A stretch of DNA of 9,503 nucleotides from JBCCAG01 sp050331115 (GTDB lineage: Bacteria; Cyanobacteriota; Cyanobacteriia; CAKZMO01): the NCBI GenBank assembly GCA_050331115.1, contig JBHJHD010000066.1, positions 1 through 9,503 on the forward strand. Reading direction: 5' to 3'. The stretch's first letter is position 1, and each line of letters starts with the position of its first letter. A model generated the notes under the pieces. It was not told the DNA's origin, did no database searches, and saw only the letters and a program-made list of their open reading frames with translations. Shown in pieces: positions 4,222 to 9,503 of the stretch. The translations under genes were made by a program, and so were the position numbers.

Positions 4222-6756
4222 TTGCTTACTTGCTCCGACTTGTCCCGCTCTGACCGTACGCCTTGGTTCTATGCTGCTGCCCTAGGCCTTCTTTGGCTAT
4301 TGAGCCTAGGGATAGACGGCTTATGGCTTTGGCTAGACCATGCCATTCCCTCCTGGGACCCTGCCGACCACCACATCGGCGCGCTCAACTACTGGTGGAC
4401 GCTGCGGCAGGTGCAGGGTACAGCGGCGTGGTGGCAAGGCTTTTGGACACTGTCTTCCAAGTATCCGCCGCTGCTGTACGTCTCGACAGCGCCGCTGATT
4501 GAGCTGCTGGGCCGCCATCTCGATGCGGCGGTACTCGTGAATTCTGCCTATACCCTCCTGCTGCTCACGGCGGTGTATCAGCTGGGGCGACACCTGTTTT
4601 CTCCTGCCGTGGGCCTGTGGGGTGCGGCTACTGTCCTGCTGATGCCCCAGCTCTACGTCACCCGCACCGAATACTACATGGACTATCCGCTGACGGCGCT
4701 GGTGGCCCTGACGCTGTGGGCGCTAACCCGATGGCGGGACGCTAAGACGGCGGTTCCACAGTGGGGCTGGGCGATCGCCTTTGGGCTGTGCCTGGGGCTG
4801 GCGTTTTTGGCCAAGCAGACGGCGCTGCTGTTTCTCGCCGTGCCGGTGCTGTGGCTGGTGGTCTCGCGTCTCTGGCAGCGCGCTTGGCACCAGCTAGGGC
4901 AGCTTGCGGTGAGCGGCGGTATTGCCCTGCTGCTGCTGCTGCCCTGGGCGCGCACCAACTGGTTTTTTCAGGTGAGCGCTGCCTTCAGCGCCAACACCCG
5001 CTCTGCCGACATCGAAGGGGATCCCTCCGCCGCCAGCCTAGCCGGGTGGCTCTACTATTGGCAGCAGCTGCCTCGCCTATTGTCATTTCCGCTGCTGCTG
5101 CTGCCCCTGGCGGGGCTGCTGCTGGCCATCGTGGCGCGGCGCGTGTCGCTGCGAGAGCGGCGTGCCTTGGGCTGGCTGGGGCTGTTTTTGGTGGGCAGCT
5201 ATGTGATTTGGTCGGCGATCGCCAATAAGGATGCCCGCTACGTCATGCCCTGGCTGCCGGTGCTGGGTCTGGTGCTGGCTTACGGGCTGACCTGTTTGCC
5301 CCGCTGGCTGCGCTGGGGTACGCTGGCGCTGACGGCGGCGCTGATGCTCGTGAATTTGTTTGGCGTCGGGGGCCTGCAGCGATTTGCGTCGCCCCTATCG
5401 CCGGGCGCCGCCCATGGCCCCTATCGGGGGCAGCCCTACCCCCATGCCGAAATTATCCGCGAGATTGTTCAAACGCAGCCCTACCAAATTGCCAACCTAG
5501 GCGTGCTGCCCTCGACCCCCGAGATCAACCAGCACAGCCTCACCTATTTTGGAAACCGGGCCGATTTCCGCGTCTACGCCCGCCGCGCCGGAAAAAGCAA
5601 GGCGCACATGGCGCAGGACGTGGGCGCTTTCGACTGGTTCGCCAGCGTCACTAGGCCCCAGCTTGGCTACCACGACGCCAAAGCCCGCCGCCGCCAGGTG
5701 GAGATGGTAAAGCTCCTTCGACCCGGCTTTCAGCGACAGCGCAGCTGGACGCTGCCCGACGGCAGCCGGCTCAATCTGTTCCGGCGAAGTCAGCTTCCGG
5801 TTGAGGTAAAGGCGCTGCCCAGCGGGTCTTTTGAAGCGGTAGAGCTTGTTGGGCTAGAGGTGCCGCCAGCGGCGACGGCGGGGGAGCCGATACCGATTAC
5901 CTACCGCTGGCGCGGCCCCTGGCACGGCCTCCACGACGGTATTGTAATTTTGAGCTGGCGGCGGGATGGCGCGCCAGGCTGGCTGCACGACCACGGCATT
6001 GGGCTAGGGCAGCTCCACCCCCAGCCTATCCAGGCCAATCAGGCGGTGCTGGCCCCGTCCACGGTGCCGCCCGGCGAAGGGTTTGAAGTCACTGAGCGTA
6101 CGGCGATGCTGCCGCCCCGGGACTTGCCACCAGGCCGCTATCGGCTCACCGCCACCTACCTCAACCACATCACTGGGGAAACCTACGACCTGCAATCGCC
6201 GCCGCAAACGATACAGATTACTTCAGGCCCAGAAGCGCCCTCAGACCAGCCTGCCTCCGCCCTAGTCACCCTGCCCGACGCCGGCACCCAGCTGCGGCAG
6301 CTCGCCCAAGCGCTGCCCCTAGGTCCGGATGCCCTTGAGCCCGTCTTTGACCAGGTGGGCCGCCTCAGCCTCTACGATCCGATCCAGCGCTACCTCCAGG
6401 ACGCCGAAGCCAGTCTGACCTACCGACTTGCTGAGCAACCAGACGCCCTGGACCTACTCTACGCCCTCGTGCTGGCCCAGGTGCTGCAGCGGGACGCTCC
6501 CGGCGCGATCGCCACCCTAAATCGCGTGATCCAACTGGATGAGCAAAACCCCTACGCCTACGGCTACCTCGGGTTTGTACAGCTCTACGGCTTAAACCCT
6601 GCCGCCGCCGAGCGATCGCTTCGGTCTGCCGTTGCCCTAGCGCCCGAGTCAACCGAGCTGAGAGCGATCTACGCCGCGGCCTCCCTGCTTAGGGGTAATC
6701 TTTGGGGGGCATGGCGAGAGGGCCGCAAAGTGATAAACTCGCAACAAGTTGAATAG
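4222..6756 (+). CDS. GT-C (GT39/PMT_2-like) membrane glycosyltransferase with TPR tail
   Basis: This 844-residue protein looks like a polyprenyl-phosphate-sugar glycosyltransferase of the GT39/ArnT type. Residues 13-385 form about ten hydrophobic segments. The first loop has WDPADHH with acidic D46 and D49, the usual GT-C catalytic position; a second acidic site is TEYYMDYP (149-156, E150 and D154). FLAKQT (195-200) and NKDARYVMPWLPVL (335-348) are typical of the family. Residues about 540-668 look like a beta-sandwich (LPPGRYRLTATYLNHITGE). Residues about 720-840 carry two or three TPR-like helix pairs. The start is weak: TTG 4222 is assumed, since the frame has a stop at 4165, no ATG or GTG before the first helix, and no good ribosome binding site. 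Acceptor and sugar cannot be read from sequence. The pentapeptide gene follows after 9 bases, suggesting an operon. Confidence 0.82.
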   Translation: MLTCSDLSRSDRTPWFYAAALGLLWLLSLGIDGLWLWLDHAIPSWDPADHHIGALNYWWTLRQVQGTAAWWQGFWTLSSKYPPLLYVSTAPLIELLGRHLDAAVLVNSAYTLLLLTAVYQLGRHLFSPAVGLWGAATVLLMPQLYVTRTEYYMDYPLTALVALTLWALTRWRDAKTAVPQWGWAIAFGLCLGLAFLAKQTALLFLAVPVLWLVVSRLWQRAWHQLGQLAVSGGIALLLLLPWARTNWFFQVSAAFSANTRSADIEGDPSAASLAGWLYYWQQLPRLLSFPLLLLPLAGLLLAIVARRVSLRERRALGWLGLFLVGSYVIWSAIANKDARYVMPWLPVLGLVLAYGLTCLPRWLRWGTLALTAALMLVNLFGVGGLQRFASPLSPGAAHGPYRGQPYPHAEIIREIVQTQPYQIANLGVLPSTPEINQHSLTYFGNRADFRVYARRAGKSKAHMAQDVGAFDWFASVTRPQLGYHDAKARRRQVEMVKLLRPGFQRQRSWTLPDGSRLNLFRRSQLPVEVKALPSGSFEAVELVGLEVPPAATAGEPIPITYRWRGPWHGLHDGIVILSWRRDGAPGWLHDHGIGLGQLHPQPIQANQAVLAPSTVPPGEGFEVTERTAMLPPRDLPPGRYRLTATYLNHITGETYDLQSPPQTIQITSGPEAPSDQPASALVTLPDAGTQLRQLAQALPLGPDALEPVFDQVGRLSLYDPIQRYLQDAEASLTYRLAEQPDALDLLYALVLAQVLQRDAPGAIATLNRVIQLDEQNPYAYGYLGFVQLYGLNPAAAERSLRSAVALAPESTELRAIYAAASLLRGNLWGAWREGRKVINSQQVE

Positions 6757-6765
6757 GTGGAAGCT

Positions 6766-7272
6766 ATGCTGAATCGCTGGGTAAGGGCCGCGGGAATCCT
6801 CTTAGGGCTGACGCTTGTCGTTGGGCTTTGGCTGTACAATCCTCAACCCGCTAACGCGCAGGATAATCAGGTCAACTATACCCTCAGCGATCTCAAGTTT
6901 CAAGATTTCTCCCACAAGAACTTAGAAGGCACCTCCCTCGCCGGGGCAGAAATCCGCGGCGCCAACTTCGAGGGGGCGAATCTAGCCGCCACCATCCTGA
7001 CGAAAGCTTCATTTATCGGGGCAAACTTGGCGGGCGCTGATCTGACCCAGGCATTTGCCGATCGGGTCATCTTCGATGACGCCGACTTGACCAACGCGGT
7101 ATTCGCTGAAGCGATGCTCAGCAGCAGCACGTTCAACAACGTCAACGCAGAGGGCGCTGATTTCTCAGATGCGATTCTCGATCGCTACTGGACCAACGTA
7201 CTGTGCGAAACTGCGACCGGAACAAATGCCACGACCGGCGTCGCGACTCGCACGAGCTTGGGCTGCCGGTAA
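6766..7272 (+). CDS. Secreted/thylakoid-lumen pentapeptide-repeat protein
   Basis: This 168-residue protein has an N-terminal signal peptide: basic NRWVR, a hydrophobic core (about 8-24) and a likely cleavage after ANA31. Pentapeptide repeats of the A(D/N)LXX type run from about residue 44 to 138, forming a right-handed beta-helix. The C-terminal tail has CETATGTNATTG and ends SLGCR; cysteines 147 and 167 could form a disulfide, as in lumenal pentapeptide proteins of cyanobacteria and chloroplasts (TL15/TL17-like). The function of that family is largely unknown. ATG 6766 is chosen over GTG 6757 because AGGTGG (6755-6760) lies 5 bases before it. That site overlaps the TAG of the glycosyltransferase, pointing to coupled expression. 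The last 17 bases of the gene are the first unit of a tandem repeat. Confidence 0.9.
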   Translation: MLNRWVRAAGILLGLTLVVGLWLYNPQPANAQDNQVNYTLSDLKFQDFSHKNLEGTSLAGAEIRGANFEGANLAATILTKASFIGANLAGADLTQAFADRVIFDDADLTNAVFAEAMLSSSTFNNVNAEGADFSDAILDRYWTNVLCETATGTNATTGVATRTSLGCR

Positions 7273-7306
7273 GCTTGGGCTGCCGGTGAATTTGGGCTGC
7301 AGGTGA
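7256..7306. repeat. Threefold 17-bp tandem repeat across a stop codon, between convergent genes
   Basis: Units at 7256-7272 and 7273-7289 differ by one base (GCTTGGGCTGCCGGTAA, then ...GTGA). The third, at 7290-7306, differs from the second at three positions. The first unit encodes LGCR and the TAA stop of the pentapeptide gene. The other two fill the 35-base gap to the convergent aminopeptidase stop (TAA on the minus strand, 7310-7308). No ordinary terminator hairpin is visible here. Confidence 0.9.
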
Positions 7307-7307
7307 G

Positions 7308-8684
7308 TTAGAACACCAGCGATTCGACGGCGGCTGCGGCCGTCGGTAAGGCTGCCGTCAGCGTCTCAGACCCGTCTGGCGTGATTAGCACGTCATCCTC
7401 AATGCGGATACCCCGCACGTCGGCAAACTGCCCTAATCGCTGCCAGTTGACCACCTCGTAGCGCGATCGCCGCTTAGGGTCGTTCAAAATTGCCGGAACT
7501 TGATAGAAGCCGGGCTCGATGGTGACGACCATACCGGCCTGCAGCGGCCGGTCAAGACGCAGGTAGCCCAGGCCAAAGCGCGGGCTGCGGCTGCGGTTCG
7601 CGGCATACCCGGCCACATCGCCTAAGTCTTCCATATCGTGCACGTCTAGGCCCAGCAGGTGGCCGACGCCGTGGGGAAAGAACAGCGCGTGGGCGTCTTG
7701 CTCCAGCAGAGCATCGACGCTGCCCCTCAAAATGCCTAGGTCCACGAGCCCCTCGGTGAGCACGCGGCAGGCCTGCCAATGCACATCTCGGTATTCTATC
7801 CCCGGCTTCAGCAGGGCGATCGCGCTGTCGTGGGCGGCCAGCACCAGGTCATAGATCTCGCGCTGCGTCTGAGAAAACTGGCCCGAAACCGGCCAGGTCC
7901 GCGTGACGTCCGCTGCCCAGCCCAGCGGCGTCTCCGCCCCTACATCGGCCAGCATCAGGTCCCCGTCGCTCAGGGCGTTGTGGTAGCGATCGCTGTGCAG
8001 CACCTCTCCGCACACCGTAACGATGCTGCTGTAGGCGGTGGTCATATCGTGGGCCAAAATGACCCCCTCCATGGCGCTGCGCACGCCGGCCTCCCGTACG
8101 GCACTGCGGGTGTGCGCCATACCTGCCAGGTGAGCCTCCACCGTCACCGCCGCCGCCCGCCGCATTTCTGCCAGAGCCTGCTCGTCATGGGCCAGCCGCA
8201 GGTGGACAATGGCTGCGGCTAACGCCTGATCTGCAGGGGTTGGCGCTGAACCTGTGGCCCGTCCCAGCGCTTTAGCCTGTGCCTGATGGAGCGGGCCTAA
8301 GCTCAGGGTGGCGATGGGCTGCTGGAGGTGTTTTGGCAAGTCTGCTAAGGGATAGGCGCTATCCGCACCTACGGCCTCGGCGATCGCTTCCCGGCCTGGG
8401 GTTTTGCCGTGCCACAGCTCGCTATCGGGTGAGGCATCATCCATAAACAGCGCTAGCTGACCCTGATGCAGGTAAATCACGGCGTTTTGCAGCGGCAGGC
8501 CCGCGAAGTAGAGGAAGTGGCTGCTGGCGCGGAAAGGATAGCGGTTTGCGGGGAAGTTACGCGGGGCAGCCTGCCCAGACCACAGCGCCACAGGGAAGTC
8601 GCACCGCTGCGCCAATCGCTGGCGACGCCGCTTGAGGGCAGCGCGGAGGGCAACGTCGATGGGCGTCGCTGGCGTTGATATCAT
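7308..8684 (-). CDS. pepP: Xaa-Pro aminopeptidase (aminopeptidase P, M24B)
   Basis: This 458-residue enzyme removes an N-terminal residue that precedes proline, using a dinuclear metal centre, probably Mn, in the cytoplasm. The N-terminal AMP_N domain is visible at about 38-110 (NRYPFRASSHFLYFAGLP). The pita-bread catalytic domain follows, with all five metal ligands: D247 in LADVGAE, D259 in AADVTRTWP, H342 in GVGHLLGLDVHD, E390 in VTIEPGFY and E429 in GIRIEDD. Supporting H338 and H349 are also present. Compared with the E. coli ligand spacing, it has about 19 extra residues between the His and first Glu, and about 16 more between the two Glu. ATG 8684 gives a sensible N-terminus but lacks a strong ribosome binding site. 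It lies 62 bases after a same-strand membrane-protein gene and may share its transcript. Confidence 0.95.
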   Translation of the reverse strand: MISTPATPIDVALRAALKRRRQRLAQRCDFPVALWSGQAAPRNFPANRYPFRASSHFLYFAGLPLQNAVIYLHQGQLALFMDDASPDSELWHGKTPGREAIAEAVGADSAYPLADLPKHLQQPIATLSLGPLHQAQAKALGRATGSAPTPADQALAAAIVHLRLAHDEQALAEMRRAAAVTVEAHLAGMAHTRSAVREAGVRSAMEGVILAHDMTTAYSSIVTVCGEVLHSDRYHNALSDGDLMLADVGAETPLGWAADVTRTWPVSGQFSQTQREIYDLVLAAHDSAIALLKPGIEYRDVHWQACRVLTEGLVDLGILRGSVDALLEQDAHALFFPHGVGHLLGLDVHDMEDLGDVAGYAANRSRSPRFGLGYLRLDRPLQAGMVVTIEPGFYQVPAILNDPKRRSRYEVVNWQRLGQFADVRGIRIEDDVLITPDGSETLTAALPTAAAAVESLVF

Positions 8685-8746
8685 GGGCTCGGGTTCTGAT
8701 GGGATTTTTCTAGGGCTCAGCTGCGCCCAGAATTGGCGTTCGGCAG

Positions 8747-9367
8747 CTATTCCAATTCTAAATTACGATTTACCTCGGCTGCTTCTTGGCAGCCCAGATC
8801 ATCCAAGCAGGCCGTTGCCGAAGATTCGGCAGGGCTCAGCAGCGTCGGCGCAGAATCGCGCATAAGCCACAGCGTCGTGCTGCCCAGCAGCATAACGGTG
8901 CCGACCAGCGCCCCCAGCAAGAACTGGACCTGCGATCGCAGCTTTCGAATCTCCTGGTTGGACGACTCTACGGCAGTTCGATTTGAAGCCAGCTGGGCGG
9001 GCTGCCCTGGCGGAAGCGTCGAGACCGGGTCAATGTCGCTTAGGCTTACCCGGGCCAGCATTTCCTTCTCGCTGTCCTCTAGCTCCTGCAGCAAAAGCGG
9101 CAGCGATTGGCCAGAGGACACTGTCCTGTAGAGCCAGTTTGCAATTAGCTTTGGACAATTCTTTCTAAACCAGATAAAGCCTACCGTCCGCGCAATAGGT
9201 TTTACGCCTGGGGCGATCGCCTTGGTAACCCGATTGGGGAGACGGGCAGGAACCTTCTGATCAATCAGATGAATTGAGCCAACGTCGTAAAGGCGATCGA
9301 GAATCATCTTGACCACCGGTTCCTGAGCGCGAAAAAGCCCGTCTAGCAACATCAACACTTCGCGCAT
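8747..9367 (-). CDS. Unrecognised single-pass membrane protein
   Basis: I do not recognise this 206-residue protein. Residues 1-82 are basic and mostly helical-looking (QKVPARLPNRVTKAIAPGVK, then FIWFRKNCPKLIANWLY). Residues 90-146 are polar and acidic, followed by one clear membrane helix at about 147-169 (VQFLLGALVGTVMLLGSTTLWLM). After it comes a short tail with CLDDLGC, two cysteines four residues apart. With no signal peptide and basic residues (RKLR) before the helix, the N-terminus should face the cytoplasm and the cysteine tail the opposite side (inference). ATG 9367 is the first standard start, without a clear ribosome binding site; the frame stays open upstream to the stop at 9479-9481 without another ATG, GTG or TTG. 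Its codon pattern and HIP1 sites resemble the neighbours. Confidence 0.7.
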   Translation of the reverse strand: MREVLMLLDGLFRAQEPVVKMILDRLYDVGSIHLIDQKVPARLPNRVTKAIAPGVKPIARTVGFIWFRKNCPKLIANWLYRTVSSGQSLPLLLQELEDSEKEMLARVSLSDIDPVSTLPPGQPAQLASNRTAVESSNQEIRKLRSQVQFLLGALVGTVMLLGSTTLWLMRDSAPTLLSPAESSATACLDDLGCQEAAEVNRNLELE

Positions 9368-9503
9368 GCGCTCAATCTCGAGTCGCTTTTGCTTCAGCGA
9401 GCGGCTGGACTCTGTGTGAGGGCGATTTTGGCTCAGGGATGTGTCAATGCTTAGTAAGAACGGGATAGTGTTTATACCCTAATTCGTTAGGTCTTTTGCG
9501 CGC
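9368..9503 (-). promoter_or_regulatory. Upstream region of the minus-strand membrane-protein gene
   Basis: On the minus strand the segment contains TATAAA (revcomp of 9471-9476), which could be a -10 element, and TTGACA (revcomp of 9440-9445), which matches the -35 consensus but has no good -10 at 16-18 bases. A leader of about 70-100 bases would result. No other gene is visible before the window ends. Confidence 0.3.

Larger units (their letters stand above)
1688..9220. repeat. HIP1 octamers (GCGATCGC), 16 dispersed copies
   Basis: Exact GCGATCGC octamers begin at 1688, 2067, 2097, 2505, 2732, 3549, 4771, 5215, 6505, 6612, 7463, 7816, 7986, 8380, 8932 and 9213. This highly iterated palindrome is a genome-wide signature of many cyanobacteria. 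Most copies are inside coding sequence. None lies in the psbD/psbC segment (1-1538) or in the pentapeptide gene. Confidence 0.95.

Noticed and set aside
4761..5228. 155-residue frame inside the glycosyltransferase gene
   Set aside because: Alanine/glycine-rich shadow of a GC-rich membrane-protein gene; the main frame carries family motifs throughout.
7779..8222. 147-residue frame antisense to pepP
   Set aside because: It overlaps the metal-binding catalytic region of pepP; no ribosome binding site or recognisable domain.
9478..9491. CCTAA-TTCG-TTAGG hairpin followed by TCTTTT on the plus strand
   Set aside because: Only five mostly AT pairs with a broken T-run, and no plus-strand gene ends nearby. 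Too weak for a terminator.
1..9503. tRNA, rRNA, insertion sequence or phage genes
   Set aside because: No cloverleaf with a TTCRA loop, no ribosomal segment, no transposase or integrase motif and no terminal inverted repeat pair with target duplication was seen.

Overview
The window is cyanobacterial chromosomal DNA. It starts in the 3' end of psbD (photosystem II D2) and runs straight into psbC (CP43) through the classic psbD/psbC overlap. It carries a thylakoid-lumen type pentapeptide protein. It also holds 16 copies of the HIP1 octamer GCGATCGC, far more than chance would give in 9.5 kb. The DNA is GC-rich by eye, except for a more AT-rich intergenic stretch around 3.6-4.2 kb. I cannot name the species; the gene content suggests a freshwater or filamentous type rather than a marine picocyanobacterium (inference).

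Layout, left to right. (1) 1-1620: psbD 3' end and complete psbC on the + strand, closed by a strong intrinsic terminator. (2) 1621-1896: a 60-residue free-standing PCP_red-domain protein on the + strand. (3) 1926-3445: two minus-strand genes, a MidA/NDUFAF7-family SAM methyltransferase and, upstream of it, a 68-residue small protein. A perfect 18-bp palindrome plus T-run separates them, immediately 5' of the methyltransferase start. (4) 3446-4221: about 775 bp without a convincing gene, but rich in structure: a 17-bp tandem repeat, several inverted repeats including a perfect 26-bp palindrome, and a 15-bp unit repeated four times. (5) 4222-7272: a plus-strand pair, an 844-residue GT-C membrane glycosyltransferase with a beta-sandwich and TPR tail, then a secreted pentapeptide-repeat protein whose ribosome binding site overlaps the upstream stop codon. 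(6) 7308-9367: a minus-strand pair, Xaa-Pro aminopeptidase P and an unrecognised 206-residue single-pass membrane protein.

Functional reading. The left end is photosystem II core. The small PCP_red protein has the domain normally found at the end of ChlB/BchB, so a role around protochlorophyllide or chlorophyll supply is plausible but inferred. The MidA homologue is related to a complex I assembly methyltransferase, and cyanobacteria carry the complex I-like NDH-1. The glycosyltransferase and pentapeptide protein are probably cotranscribed and both work in or across a membrane. I see no mobile element, CRISPR array, RNA gene or defence island. The most unusual material is the structured spacer at 3.45-4.2 kb and the recurrence of short tandem duplications (13, 17, 15 and 17 bp) at gene boundaries.
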